From Turritopsis dohrnii (Eukaryota > Cnidaria > Hydrozoa > Anthoathecata > Oceaniidae), in NCBI GenBank assembly GCA_027922465.2, contig BQMF02000217.1, forward strand, positions 310,001 to 374,000: a stretch of 64,000 nucleotides of DNA. The letters run 5' to 3'. The position numbers and the translations under genes were made by a program. Every line of letters starts with the position of its first letter. Positions within the stretch are counted from its first letter, which is position 1. This document shows positions 23,301-36,803 of the stretch, in pieces. Below the pieces are notes generated by a model. It was not told the origin of the DNA, did not search any database, and worked only from the letters and a program-made list of their open reading frames with translations.

Positions 23301-26300
23301 TTGCATACACTTCCTTCAACATGGTTTAGTTATTGACTGTACCCCAGCAATACATGTGTGACAAATCTTAGCTTTGTAGCAGTGTAGGTTAAAGTGCATC
23401 AGGAATGGAAAATTGAAATAGGAGACCGAAGAGACTGAATGGTTTGCAAAGGTAATGAACGATGGTCTTGACGTCAAACTTGAAATTACAGGACATAGAA
23501 ACGAGACTTAAAATGATAGTGAGGCAACAACGTTTAAACAGTGGTTCGGAAAATTGTTATTAACCAAAAAAAATAAAAGAACAATCACCTTTATCAAATC
23601 ACCTAGCAGTTGGTTAGCAATGGCGTACTTGCGTTTCACTTCCGGAAATTCTTCACTTAATCCTAAACTAAATGCTTGGAATTGCAAGTTGGTGTACTGG
23701 CCACCGGGAATTTCATTGTCGTACACGTCAGCATTTCCACTCTTCATCGTTGTTGTACATTCAAATGGTGCGTACAAACACCGAGTTTGTTCCCAGTATG
23801 CACTGTACTTGGTCACTGTGTCAAGTGGAATTCCTGAAAAAGAACATGTACTTTTATATAGTTCTATGAATCACCATGTTGTGACTGCCAAATAGAGAAG
23901 AAAAGAATTGTGAATTACCAGTTTCGTGCTCTGTTCCCTGTAAGCTAGCTACAATGGCTCCCATGCTTGGTTGTGAAGTCAGGCCGGACATTGAATCAAC
24001 AGCACAGTCGATAATATCAGCACCAGCCTCAGCACAAGCAAGTAATGATGCAACACCAGCGCCAGAAGTGTCGTGGGTGTGAACATGGATTGGTAATTTT
24101 GGATACTGAGCACGTAAAGAACCGATCAGAATATTTGCAGCTTGTGGTTTGAGCAGACCAGCCATGTCCTATGTAACATGAAGTACATCAACTAAGTTAA
24201 TTACTCCAATTCAATGACATGAGTATGGACTTATTTATGTCCTATGGAGACTGTAGGAACTCTTAAAAAACCTTTTAGAAATCCAGATTCTTAATACTTG
24301 GGAAATAGCCAAGGGATACAGAATATTTAATACTTTGAAGTCGAGGCTCATTAAAAATGATGTTTACCTTGATACACAGTATATGAGTTCCACATTTCAT
24401 GAGTTCTTCAACCAAGTTCATGTAATAATCAATGTTGTACTTTGTTTTATCAGGGTTTGAAACATCACCAGTGTAACATATCGCCGCTTCCACAACACCA
24501 CCCGCTTGACCGACAGCATCAATCCCCAACTATTCATAAAACAAAACCATGTAAGTTGAAAATCAGAAAAGATATTAGCATTACTTTCAAAAAATGATAG
24601 ATGTTTGGTTAAGGCATTCTGATATTTATGAATGACCTTTCTATAACCATACAAACAGATGTTTTGAAGCATAAATGTGAAGTATTAAGAAATTGAACGT
24701 GCTTAATAATATTTGTCAAACATTATATCAAAACACAAAGCACTTTCTCGGCAATTAGCTGAATGAAGTTTCATCTAATATAATCATTAAATACAACTTA
24801 CATGAAAGTCTGTTAAGTTTACTTAACGCTAGTTAACCGGGGGCTCAGCGGTGTCTATATTTGTTGATCGCTTACGGTTGGCAGGCGTGCGGCAATCCCG
24901 TTATCGACTTTGCTTGGCGTTATCCATTTTGTCACGGGCAGTTTCGGACGCCGGCAGTTTTTATTGCTATTCCTTCGCTGTGCAGTCACGTTTTTGTGAA
25001 GGTTTTTAATTCCCTCTTCTCCCGCCCTCAGGGATGGGGTGCTGGTCTTCAGTTCTTTATTCTGTTCCGCTTTTTGTGGTACATAGTTTGTTTTTAATTT
25101 TTATTCACTCCTGTGTTTATGGAGGTGTTAGTTGTTAATATTTATTTGCCTTAGTATGTTTGTTGTATTTATGATGTAGTTATGATCAGCCTGTCATGAT
25201 GTATATACTTATTGTTATTTAATAAATGGATTGACGGGGGTGCATTGTTCTGCTGTCCTTGTTGACAGTTCAGTATTTATACTTAAGAAACCGTCCTTGT
25301 AGATGGTTTGTGAATAGATCTAGATTTTGTCAATTTGCCTTTGTTGGCAAGAACTGTCTTTGTTGACAGCTATATCAGATTAGGCGCTGTCCTTGTTGAC
25401 AGCTAGTTGTTCTCAAAAATTGTCCTTGTTGACAGCCAATCAATTTAGAGTTTGTCCTTGTTGACAGGCGATAACATCAATATGCTGTTCTTGTTGACAG
25501 TCAATCAGATTAAGAAACTGTCCTTGTTGACGGTTTGTGTCAGGTTCAATCACGCACCATCAGATATCCCTCATCCGCCAACACATGTCTCTTCGATTAC
25601 CCGCTGACGCCCCTGACCGGTTAAGAACTCACATTAACTTGGCAAAATAAGGCACGTATGAGTAACAACAAATCAAATGAATTTCACCTGCAAGTTTGGG
25701 AGATAATTTAAGGCATCAAATATTCGATAGATATCCATGCCATGTTGTGTGGCCAGTTTACAAAATTCGTAGACAGCATTATCGGGGTAGTTGGTGTAAC
25801 CCACTGCATTTGCACCACGCAGTAACATTTGGAACGGGACATTAGGGATCAACTCTCTCATTCGAGCTAGTCGTTCCCATGGACATTCTTTGAGGAATCT
25901 TAATGCAACATCAAACGTAGCACCTGAAAATGTTTCAATAGAGCTTCATCACTGATAAAACCTGATAAAATCAAGTACATGCATTGCCAAATACTTACCA
26001 CCCCAACACTCAAGGGAAAAGAGATTTGAAAGGCTGTTTGCAACAAAAGGAGATATACGAAGCAAATCGTATGTTCGAACCCGAGTGGCCAGCAGTGACT
26101 GATGAGCATCTCTGAATGTTGTGTCAGTTAGTAACAGTTGCCTCTCACGACGAGCTGCTTTTGCAAGACCTTCAGGACCAGATGATAACAGAAGATCTCT
26201 GTATCCAGTAACTCGGTTAAATCCTCCAGGTGGCTTTTCTATCTGAAATAAAATACATGGGGTTAATCTAAAGGCAAAATATGTCTTACCCATTTCAATA

Positions 26301-29300
26301 ACAAAACGTTACTGACTATGCCTTTCTTTAGTCAATGAAGAAAACTAATAGAAAAAGTTATATTTAATAATTGTCTTCAACAGCATTATGATAGCATAAT
26401 TGATGACATAAAAACACTCTTGCCTTAGACCAACATAATAGTTAATAGAAACTACTAATCCAAAGACTGTATAGTTGATGGAAAGCAGAGATTGAAACAA
26501 GACTTCCCTCTTCACTATTAACCAGTGCAATTTTTTTATGAATGGCTCTTCTTTCCTTATCAAATGGGATTTTGTGATAGCATCAGGAAAGTCAGACAAA
26601 AATAACATAGGTACAAAATACATTAAACTGTTTCCTTTGGAAAAGATTCTTTGGATGCTGAAGATGAATATGAAGTGCTAAATTGGAGACTTCTTCTGAT
26701 AATGACAAGAGTTTCAACAGAATTGAAACTACGTATAACATAGTTCGAATATAGTACTATCCACTTACTACTGTTGTTTTACACAAATCCTCCCTCCTTG
26801 GTATATTACTTTAAAACAATTTATATCTAAGATCTTAGGCCATAGGAAATGAAACTTTACTAAATATTTAGCTGTTATATTTTATTTAACAAAAGATTTT
26901 GTTGATAGCCCCTGCCAAATAAAATGTTGTTTTATTGATGTCTGTTTTCTTTGTTTTAGTTAATATGTTTGTTTTGAATATATACATCTTTTAGAAGCAG
27001 ATCATAGCAAAAGATCATTATTAAGATCATATAAAATGATCTGGATTTTTTTGACCAGCTACTCATTAATCACAATTTCTTTTCACTCATATCTATGCGA
27101 TAACATGGGCCTACAAATTTGTTTATTCAAGTTAAAACACTGGAACCTGTAACAAAAATGTTATAGAAACAAAAGAAGCATTGTTTGGAAAATGCTACCT
27201 TTTACTATGGATGTACTAAAACCCATTTTCATCTCAGATTTACAAAACAGGCATTCCAGATACTGGGATAAAATCATAATAACACAATAATGACATTCGA
27301 TTAGACTTTGCTGGTTTGCTGACCAGATCAAAAACTTTGTGTTTTCAGACTCTAAAATGGCTTTTACAGGCAAATAGCAAGCTTAGACCTAATGTAGAAA
27401 ATTGAATTAACGTTAAAATATGTTACAACTGAAAAGACGATCTCTGTTGTTGATTAATAACTTGTCTATCATGGAAGTCAATAAAAGATAAAATTCAAAC
27501 ATTGCATTCACATTGACAATTAAAAATTATCATTCACCAATTTTAAATGTTAATAGTTAACAATAATAATCATTCTGTGTGACCAGACCTTAATGCTTGT
27601 TATAAAGCACATTTCATATTAACATTTTATCTTCCTTTACTTTATTTCTTTGAGCTCAAACCTTACTGAGAAGCAAGAAGCATCATATCCTTTACAGAGT
27701 AATGATTTCGAAAACAAATTATCTATTTTCATAAACTTCATGGATTCTTACTTCAGGAACTTGTGGTATTAACTTTGCTGGCTTCAGATCAGTGGCAAGT
27801 GGTGTACAAGGACCGTTAACAATAACTTCACCCAAGTAATAGATAAGTTTTTGGGCTCTATTTCCAGTTGGTTTGATGTTGAGCAATTCAGGGTGCTTGA
27901 ATATGAAGTCAGTGTGAACAACACTTTCCAAAAACTGTTTGTGTTCCAGGACATTCAGAATAAATGGAATGTTTGTCTAAAAAATCATCAATAAAAATAA
28001 TTTATTAAGAACTCAATGAATCAATCATACTAAAACAGAAAAAATACAAGAAAAATCTGCTCTTAATGAAATAGTGTTTCCCTTCATTAAATGACGATAG
28101 ACTAAGAGATACCTTAATGCCTCGTATACGAAATTCCTTTAGAGCTCTGACGAGTTTGGACGCAGCATCCTTATGGTCAATTCCTTTTGCGATAACTTTA
28201 ACAAGTAATGAATCATAATGAGGAGATATTACTGCTCCTGAAAATGTGGAAGCACTATCAAGGCGTATACCCATGCCTTCTCCACTTCTGTAAGCCTGTT
28301 GAATGAACAATAAATAGGAAGAATATAAAAGATAGTAAGACCATTTATTAAGAACTTTAAAAACAAATGTATAACAGAGAATAGAAGTTCAACCTCAATT
28401 CTTCCAGTGTCCGGTACAAAATTATTTGCAGGGTCTTCCGTTGTTACTCGTGCTTGAATGGCAAAACCTTCAGCTTTAATGTTTTCTTGTGTCAGATTTA
28501 ATTCTTTCAACGAACTGCCCTCAGAAATTCCAATTTGAGCACGAACAAGATCTATCCTATAGAAGACAATGTTATGAGGCTTACCGCCTGGGGGAGAGAA
28601 ATAATTCAAAGTGACTAAAAGAAATTATTTCTACATATTTGATTAGGTGCCATGTGTATGGAATCTGATTTCTATATCAAACCAATGTTGCAATAATGTA
28701 ATTATATTAATTGGTATCAGTTACAAATACATAGAATGTGGAGTCCAGTTGATAAAGAAATCACTGACAAGTGAAAGGTGCAGGTTCAATTCCCACTTGT
28801 TCCATTACCTTTTTGATTATTTGAATGTACACTGTGTGTACAACTGATTACAGATTAGACCATTACTCCTTGCATTAGTCAAGACATATTCCCCGATGCC
28901 CTAATCCGCAAAAGCGGGACATGACACTTGAAGTTCTAATTTGTCACTTTCTCCGCACCAATTTATGCAAACTTGTAAAACAAAATACCCTGTTATTTCT
29001 TCAGAGACTGTGTGTTCAACTTGCAAACGAGCGTTAACTTCTATGAAGTAGTAAGACCCATCTTCATCTAGTAGAAATTCCACTGTGCCAGCATTTTCAT
29101 AACCAACAGCTTTGCATAAACGAGTCGCACAATCTGTCAATGTTTTTCTCATTTCTGGATCTAAACTTGGTGCTGGTGCTGTTTCAATAACTTTCTGATG
29201 CCTGCGTTGAACTGAACAGTCCCGCTCAAATAAATGAACTACATTCCCATAATGGTCACCAAGTACTTGCACTTCAATATGTCGAGGACGAGCTGAAAGA

Positions 29301-32200
29301 AACAAAAAATTCAATTCTACAAGCTGCCTGACACACAAAATATTGACATCTATTTGCTTACAATCACGGCTATACTATTTTTCTTATATAATGTTCATTA
29401 TTTCTACAATATTTTCTAAACATCTCCTTTTATGCCATAATTTCCTTTACTGTAATCTGTTTTCAATCAACATAAAAAAACAAATTCCTTCACATTTCAT
29501 CCCAATTATTGCTATGATATCACTTTCAATTAAACATATTAAACTTTACTTTTAATAAACACACATTTTAATATTTAAAAACACATAAAGCTTTTCGTAA
29601 GATCATCGTTCCCATTGAAAGATAAAGTCAGACACCCTAAAACAATGTCATCTACAAAGGAGAGTGTGTCTGTAAAACTATTCACATAGGTGAGACTAAA
29701 TGAAACGCTGATATTCAGTGGAAAGAGCACCATTCAAATACAGAAAAATCGGAAATCTGAAGCACTTGGTGAGAAATACAACACATAAATTCCATTGGTC
29801 AGTGATTGAAAGAGCTCCTAAGGATACTCAGAAACGCAAAATTCTGGAAGCATACCACATTGTTTACTAAACCTTCATTAAATGGTCAAAAGGATATTAA
29901 AAGTCTTATGCTCCTTTGAAATGGTATATACACTTTTTTTTATAAGAACCAGTAAAATCTGATATAAGGCTAGCTGTTCTTATTTTTTGAGCCTTTTTGA
30001 GCCCGAATTGTTCTTATTTTGTTCTTTGGTTTAAGAACACAGTTTCACATTTCAGCGTTGTTTTGTTCTTATTTACGGAACTTCTAGTGAAATAAAAAAT
30101 CATTTTTTTAGAAACCTTAGCTACAAGTTTGTTCTTGTTTCCATCTAAATGATTCAAATTCAAATGCAGCGTGGTAGTGAAATGAATATAATATAAAAAC
30201 GGTAGCCATCGGTACTAACCCAAAATGAGTGCAAGTTTTTCAGTAGGCCGCACGTCGCCCAATCATTAATATATTTTCGCACATTTAAAAAATTTCACAA
30301 GTGAAAATAATTACTTCAAAACAATTGTGAGCGTTCACATCCTGAGCTGCTCTTATTTTACAAGAAAATTCAGACTCAGGCTGTTCTTAATATTTGGGCC
30401 AATGATTTGAGCCTCAGGTTGTTCTGATGTTGCTCTTATTTTTGGCTTAATTTGAGGCTTGTGTTCTATAAAAAGAATGTAACGTGAATTCTAAATAATT
30501 AATTAAGATATTTTTGTTTTCTTTGTTTACACCTTCTAGTTTTTTTCCTCATTACACAGACTCTTTGGTCTCATTTTAGTCATTTGTATTGTTTCTTTTT
30601 GTATCTCTCTACGTCCCAGATGATTTCTAGTCTATATATATTCTTTTATTGTTCAATTTTTAATTAGTTTTTAATAGATGCAGAATTTGTATATAAAAGT
30701 TCTTCAAAATTTGTAAATTATCTCACTTGGTAATGTAAGTTTGTACTTACTAAAAGCTTCATGTTTTTAAATATTAAAATGTGTTTTTATCAAAAGTTGT
30801 ATTTACTTGCTATTAGTTTCTAAAATATCAAATTTAATTGGAAATAATAGCCAGGTGGCCAAACCTTTTAGCAAATGTGAGAATGATAAATTTAGTACCA
30901 AAGCAAAAGTAAATATAAACAGCAAGTTGTTTTTCCTCTATACAAAAGTAAAAAACAAAAAACAGACAAAAATATAGCAAATATCATGCAGATCAATCAC
31001 ATTTACCAATAAATCTTTCAATGAACATAGATCCATCACCAAATGCAGCTGTTGCTTCTGATGTTGCCAGTTCAAACATTTTTTCAAGTTCACTTTCTTC
31101 CATAACCACCCGCATGCCTCTTCCACCACCACCATAAGCAGCTTTTAACATGATTGGGAAACCAAACTCTTGACAAAACTCTTTAACCTGTTCAAATAAA
31201 CAAACTATCTGGTCAAAATTTCAGTTCTATTGTCAATATAGACAAAGATAACCAATAGCAATTATCACAAGAAAAACTAGAGAAACAACAATTTCTCCTG
31301 CACAATAAATTCGAATTTTAACTTATTATTATTAATCTGAACCCTTATGTCAGCGAACCATAACAATTAAACACTATTAAACACCTAAAACTATTATCTC
31401 AAATTATGCAAGCATTCAAAAAGCCATAAAAATTACCAACAACTCTACCTCATCTAATGTTCGAACAGGTTTCTCAGTTCCAGGAATAACTGGTACATTG
31501 TTAGCAATTGCTGTCTTTCTTGCTTCTATTTTGTCACCCATGAGATGAATAACATCAGGACTAGGCCCAATGAACTTTATTCCATTTTTAACACATGCTC
31601 TTGCAAAATCAGAACGTTCAGATAAAAAACCATAACCTGGATGTATTGCATCAACATCATGATCCTAAAATTTGTTTGATACTTTCGTAAGATCAATGAT
31701 TTTGATGGTATCAGCAACATTAGATATATAACAGATGTAGTGAAGATGATGTGCTATACATCACAAAACTTCTTTAACCAATATACATGATAATCTCAAC
31801 TTTAATTACCTTCGCAATACGTATAATCTCTGGAATGTTCAAGTAAGCTGCAACCGGTGGCATCCCTTTCCCAAGGAGATAAGCTTCATCTGCCTTTTGC
31901 CTATGTATTTGCTTAGCATCCTGCTCAGAGTATACAGCTACTGTTCTTATACCAGCTTCCGTTGCTGCACGTGCAATTCGAACTGCTATTTCACCTCGAT
32001 TAGCAATGAGAAGTTTGTTAATTTTTCTTTTGACAGGTTTGTGTTGGTGGGGCCCTGTTGAAGAACATACAGCTTGAAGATAGAAAAGAGATGTTGATTT
32101 CTTTTTTGAGTATACACATTGTCGAAACATGTGCTCCTTCAACTGGCTTGCTTGAATACGAAACATCCCAGTGTTTCTTAGCTTTTCTGTTGAACAAAAT
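20335..32200 (-). CDS. PC: Pyruvate carboxylase, mitochondrial; 16 coding exons, complete
   Basis: It carboxylates pyruvate to oxaloacetate with ATP, bicarbonate and biotin. Coding exons in order (minus): 32166-31810, 31664-31449, 31187-31007, 29292-28989, 28556-28394, 28295-28113, 27976-27752, 26242-25999, 25923-25688, 24529-24368, 24168-23919, 23833-23589, 23162-22983, 22232-22136, 21911-21619, 20586-20335. All have GT/AG borders and compatible phases; they total 3588 nt, 1195 residues (animal PC is about 1180). The ATG at 32164-32166 starts a basic, hydroxylated leader like a mitochondrial presequence. Biotin carboxylase: [19 protein letters not shown] loop [27 protein letters not shown]. 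Carboxyltransferase: [29 protein letters not shown] with the lysine that is carbamylated in this family, metal ligands in [20 protein letters not shown]. The biotin-carrier domain has AMKMET. The exon at 31810-32200 includes 5' UTR. A GTAAGT donor at 32775-32780 may end an upstream leader exon. Confidence 0.96.
21191..21268. repeat. 19-bp minisatellite, four copies
   Basis: Four tandem variants of TTCGGTGCAAACGCTCGA lie in the last intron of pyruvate carboxylase. Confidence 0.7.
21937..22060. repeat. Dispersed intronic repeat, CCCACTGGG family
   Basis: It contains AATTTGCCCACTGGGTA next to AAGGAGCACATTTCT (minus) and ACACTATTTCAATAAAA. Relatives are at about 470-590 and 55363-55940. All three copies lie in introns. 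Confidence 0.6.
22660..23009 (-). repeat. Minisatellite of about 33 bp that repeats the exon end and 5' splice site
   Basis: About ten imperfect units of CAGAATCACTGAGAACCAAG-GTAG-TTTTAT (minus strand) lead up to the true exon end at 22983. That exon ends CAGAACCACTGAGAACCAAG|GTAGC. The unit therefore matches the last coding bases plus the donor site of the adjacent PC exon. Several units keep an AAGGTAG-like donor. Confidence 0.8.
24833..25624. mobile_element. TTAA-bounded inverted-repeat element in a pyruvate carboxylase intron
   Basis: The left end TTAACCGGGGGCTCAGCGG and the right end CCGCTGACGCCCCTGACCGG-TTAA are imperfect inverted repeats of about 22 bp. The interior is more GC-rich than the flanks, has an AATAAA at about 25221, and carries the spaced palindromic repeats at 25253-25533. 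It holds no recognisable protein. TTAA borders are known from piggyBac and Kolobok, but the class is not clear. Confidence 0.6.
25253..25533. repeat. Nine regularly spaced 16-bp palindromic repeats
   Basis: Variants of CTGTCCTTGTTGACAG start at 25253, 25291, 25335, 25354, 25387, 25420, 25452, 25485 and 25518, so the later copies are spaced almost exactly 33 bp. CTGTC and GACAG can pair around a CTTGTT loop. The spacers are all different. The array lies in the TTAA-bounded element. Confidence 0.8.
28738..28806 (+). repeat. tRNA-like fragment in a pyruvate carboxylase intron
   Basis: TGGAGTCCAGTTGATAAAG resembles an A-box and GCAGGTTCAATTCCCAC is a good B-box/T-arm. The acceptor stem does not pair, so this is more likely a tRNA pseudogene or SINE head than a working tRNA. 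Confidence 0.35.
29636..29925 (+). pseudogene. GIY-YIG-like fragment of a retroelement in a pyruvate carboxylase intron
   Basis: In broken frames one reads [17 protein letters not shown] and, further on, [12 protein letters not shown]. These phrases resemble the GIY-YIG endonuclease end of Penelope-like elements, which have a (Y/I)xGET-type motif, a charged R..EH helix and a late P.LN.Q. Several stops interrupt it. It lies on the opposite strand to the host gene. Confidence 0.5.
29933..30480. mobile_element. MITE with TTTTTATAAGAAC ends in a pyruvate carboxylase intron
   Basis: Short inverted ends (TTTTTTTATAAGAAC and GTTCTATAAAAAGAA) enclose about 550 bp with repeated GTTCTTATTTTTTGAGCC motifs near both ends. 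Confidence 0.55.
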
Positions 32201-34010
32201 CTATGAAGATGAAAAGAAAATGTGATTAAATTATTGAAAAACATTTCCAGTTGGTAAAAGGATGTAATGTTATGTGTTATAAAAAAATGTTCTTTATATA
32301 CAAATGGTTTTTTAACTTGAGTTACCTAAATTTTGAAAGTATGCAACCAAAAAAATCATGTGTCCTAATAACAGTAAGTAATAAAATATATTTGACAATG
32401 TCCTAGTAAGTACCACTTATATACCACAAATCAACACATTGCGGTGTAACAAATAAACAATAGTTGAAGTCATCCAAAGTATGCTAGCCAAAAATCAAGA
32501 TGCTTCAAAGAAACAACTTATTTCAACAATTTATGTAAATAAGAAAATATTTCCTCAGTATATCATAAAAAGTGAGTTCACAGCATAAATACCAAATGTG
32601 TAAATATCAAAAATAGTAGTCATACTTCGTCATTTTAGTAAAAACCAGGTGTTATATGTTATATTGTTATATGATGACCTTATGAGCGAAAAGAAATGTT
32701 ATACAAGACATTCTTACATAGCAAAGTTGCAGTGAAAAAGATAAACATGTACAATAATACTTCGAGATCTTCTTACTTACTCTTAATTATACAACCATGA
32801 AACACCTTTTATACTCCTAAAACAAAAGATTACTTTCTGTGCAGTTTCACCACGCGTATCGATTAATTTCTGCACGGATATAGCTCAATGAGGTATAATA
32901 CTGCAAAAATGTATTGTTTACACAAAAGGACGCTTTAGCGATCTCTTTGTCTGGAATGCGTGTTAATTTTAGTTTGTTTACTTCCACCTGGTCAAGTTTG
33001 CAAGATTATTTACAGTCAGTTAAATCACTTATTTACTTCAGGAAGGCTGTGCACAGACTATAATGATCAATTTAAAGATGGAACCCTTTGGTTTCGGTCG
33101 TTTCACGTTTTGCTACTTATTTTACAAAACGATTCTTTATTTGGGTTGGGTATTATGTCTTTGTCGTGAAATGAACTGGTATGTGAATAATATAGAAAAG
33201 AGTATTTTTTGCGTTTGAGATTTTGGGGTCGAATTACTCACGCGATCATAATAGTATTTATTGCTGGATGTCGCTGCTAATGCTATGGAGTCTGGCAGGA
33301 TTGAATCACCGTTATCAAGCACAGGTTAGTTTCAATTAATTTAAGAATCATAATATTAAAGAGAAAAAAAACAATTGGATTACTCTAAATCCAACAAAAG
33401 AATATCACAAAATTAACATTTTTCACCATGACGATAGAATCCAGTATTAACATTTTCTGATTTGTAACTTTTTATACAAAAACAAACTTTACAGCCATTG
33501 ATTACAGGCATATTTCCAAGCACTTTTCTAATACCGTATAATGGTATTAGAAACTTAATCCTTAATTGAGTTTCAAAACTCAATCTTATCAATTTGAAAC
33601 TCAAAAGATTCAGAAAACATTTACAATCTCATTTCTGTATACTTGTATTCTGCAAAAACATGAGAAAAGTCCATCCCATCCATTGTCCTTGGATCGTTTG
33701 TACAGCATTAGGCTTGCCGAGATTCTCAGCCACTCTCACCACTCTAGAGCGCCACCTGGTCTTTTGACTATGTTTTTTTAATCGACAGTTTCTTTTCTGT
33801 TTTTTTCTCCCTTTTTGGCTTTGTTCTCTTGAGAAGATTCTAGAGTTCCTGATTCAATATTGTGTTTGCTCCTGGGGCAATCAAATCACCTTTGTTCCCG
33901 GAGGTAATCTTTTCTTAAAAATGACAAAATGACAACAGACACCAGTCAGGAAAATTCAGTAGAAAAATAACACAACAAGTCCTTTGACAAATCCATATAT
34001 TTGACTAGCT
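32201..34010. other. Region upstream of pyruvate carboxylase, no gene recognised
   Basis: This should contain the promoter and possibly a noncoding leader exon of pyruvate carboxylase. Neither a CpG-rich patch nor a convincing TATA box stands out. No protein was recognised on either strand. Confidence 0.4.
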
Positions 34011-36366
34011 TCCGGAGGCGTCTCCCTCCATGCTCACGTCTACTGTTATATAAAATTTTTTTTAAACGTTTCAGTTTAAATAAGTTACAATACCGTGTCA
34101 AATTATAATAAGTTACAATGCCATGTCAAATTAGATATTCTAGAAAAATTCTAAAGGCATTGATTGGATGGCTCTATTAAGAGAAGGTTTATCACGATAA
34201 ATATAAAAATTCCTAGGTGTTCACAGGCTCTAACTTTGAAGTGGCATTTGGTCTTCAGGGGTTGACAAATTTCTACAGCATTCGTACGTTGGCATACATA
34301 ATATATTTTTTTCACGTACATATTTCAAATCAAAATTTGTACGTCTTATGAAAATACATTAATGCAACAAAAAGTTTATTATCAATGTTTTGTTATTCAG
34401 TTTTACGTTCTTTATTATTGTTATTATTATTGTTTCGCTTTTGTAGAATTTCAACTACTTTATCGATAGATTGAAAAAGTTTGATTTTACGGTGGTAATT
34501 AGTTGGTGTAAATAGGGTCTAATCGTAAAACACCAGCAAATTAATTTATTAAAAGACAAAAGAATTATACATGCGGTGAGCTGTGTTAACATACGTTTTT
34601 TTATAAGAGCTTGAAAAAACAGAAGAAAAGAATGTAGAAAAAAACATGCGTTTCTTCGAAAAAGAAAATGTTTTTAATTATGATTTCATGAAACGAAAAA
34701 TAAATTCGAACAAATAACTGCCGAAGGTAATAAGAAGGTCTGAACTGAGATTTTACTAACAAGAATAACATGTCTATTTTCAAGTTAAGGGGTAGATGGG
34801 GCTCCATTAAGCCGTGGTGAAGGCAGTCCATCTAGGAGAAGGAAAACTCTGATGTAACACCCTGAGAAAACTGTAAATCTTTGTGGAGTAGGTAGGATCT
34901 TCCTACTGGCCAGCCTCGAACTCCATCTTTGTCAGTGGCTTAGTTAGAGGTAAACTCAAGTTTACCTTGTTTCTAAGCTAGGACACTGAACGCTGGTTTT
35001 CTTTCACCTTTTTCTGTTTGTCTAGTTGTATGTGCTCTTTGTCTGCTTGTGAACTGTCGCTGTTGTGTCGAAACTCTGGTAAGTCATCTCTTACCGGAGT
35101 GTACAACTCAAAAACTCAGTTACTGGTCTGAGGCCGGCTGATAGTTAGGAACCCGCACTTTTTTGGTAGTGCTTAAGAGAGGCTGTTCTATCAGCAGCTG
35201 TAAAATATCAGGACATTTGTTGTGCCATGTCGCGCATGGAGGGTTTCCCAGCAAACGGCCCACTGAACATATCTTTCACAAATGTCCGTGATTTTCGTAC
35301 AAATTTCTCTCACATTCATGCTTTCATTTCTAACAACTCTCCTGACATCCTGAATTCTAATATTGACACAGAAAATGATTTTCACTTTCAAGGTTATCTT
35401 CCTCTACGTCGTAAGGACTCTAAAACCCACATGCATGGCCTTGGTGTATACCTTCGAGACAATTTACCTGTGTGATTGATTTGGAGGATCCTGATTTGCC
35501 ATACATGTGCTTTCGTCTTTCGTTGCTCCATTCAACAGGCTATCTGTTCTTTCTTTATTGATCTCCATCATCCCAGGACTGTTCTGTTATAGACTCTATA
35601 TCTGAAAGTTTTGACAAAGCCCTATCAATTCATCTGTCATCTGTTGCTCTTGACATATCCAAGGCATTTGATAAAGTGTGGCATACTGGTCTTTTGAAAA
35701 AGCTTGCTGCATATGGAGTTAAGGGTCTCCTTTATGAGATCATTCGTTCCTTCCTTGGTAAACGTAGGCTTAAGGTTGTTTTAGAGGGGCAATCATCATC
35801 AACACATTCCATCAAATGGCAGGCGAAATTGAGTTTGATCTGCAATTTATAGTTGAGTAGGGAGAGAAATGGCTGGTCACATTCAATTCCACAAAAACCA
35901 AACTTCTATCTGTAAATCATACTAAAGATCCCTTTTTACCGTCAGTTTCCATGAATGGCACCCAGTTGGAAGAAAACAACTCCTTTCGTCTCCTCGGCAT
36001 CACTTTTTCACAGGACTTCTCCTGGCGCTCCTACATTGAGGCAATCACTAAGTCAGCCTCGATGAAGGTGGGCTCCCTTCTTCGTGCAAGAGCATACCTC
36101 AGCCCTGATGCCATTCTTTACCTCTATAAATCTACTATTCGACCTTGTATTGAGTATTGTTGCCATCTGGGGTGAATGAACCCTCTGATTCTCTAAATCT
36201 TTTAGATCGTATCCAGAAAAGAATCTGTAATGCTGTAGGTGATGAACTTGCAAGTAAACTTGACACACTCTCCCATCGCAGATCTGTGGCGTCTCTTTGC
36301 CTCTTTTATAAATACTTTTATGGAAAATGTTCAACTGAGCTCTCTTCTCTCATCCCTGCATTAAAA

Positions 36367-36803
36367 GGGACCTTACGAAACTACGACGGCAACGTGGACG
36401 ACAATGTGAAGCAAACAAAAGATTCTCTTTACTCCACAGACTTGCTTTAGAATGGAAGTCATTTCACACATAGAAATACATATTTCTATGTTTCACACTA
36501 TACTATTGGGAAATGTTTTTAATTTTACTAATATCATTATTAGATTTGCACGTTCTATACACAACGTGAAAAGTAATATTTTGAAGTCGTACTGAAAACG
36601 AAGACGTGAGAATAGCAGTACTTCGGATAAATTTTCCTTGGTTCCTTCATGATTCTGTTGGTCTAAGTTCAAGAAACAAACTTCATAGGCATTATAAATA
36701 ACTTCTTAACCAAAGTGTATAGTTTCTACTCTTTTGTGATTCATTGGAGATGAATATCTTGTACGTCGTCGTCTTCGTTGCCGTCGTAGTTTCGTAAGGT
36801 CCC
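36367..36803. mobile_element. MITE with TAAAA duplication inside the LINE
   Basis: Ends GGGACCTTACGAAACTACGA and its complement continue CGGCAACG. TAAAA flanks both sides (36362-36366 and 36804-36808). Leaving out the element and one TAAAA makes the LINE frame continuous. A 21-bp palindrome (36470-36490) lies inside it. Confidence 0.8.
36470..36490. mobile_element. 21-bp palindrome flanked by 8-bp direct repeats
   Basis: ATAGAAATACATATTTCTAT(G) is bounded by TTTCACAC on both sides (36462-36469 and 36491-36498). Its end sequence is the same as that of the 54-bp micro-foldback at 3159-3212. Confidence 0.5.

Noticed and set aside
25253..25533. CRISPR-like array
   Set aside because: Palindromic repeats with unique spacers, but the DNA is a nuclear intron, repeats are only 16 bp and variable, and no cas genes exist. 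It is treated as part of a transposon.
28738..28806. Functional tRNA gene
   Set aside because: A- and B-box-like motifs are present, but the acceptor stem does not pair; kept as a tRNA-like repeat.
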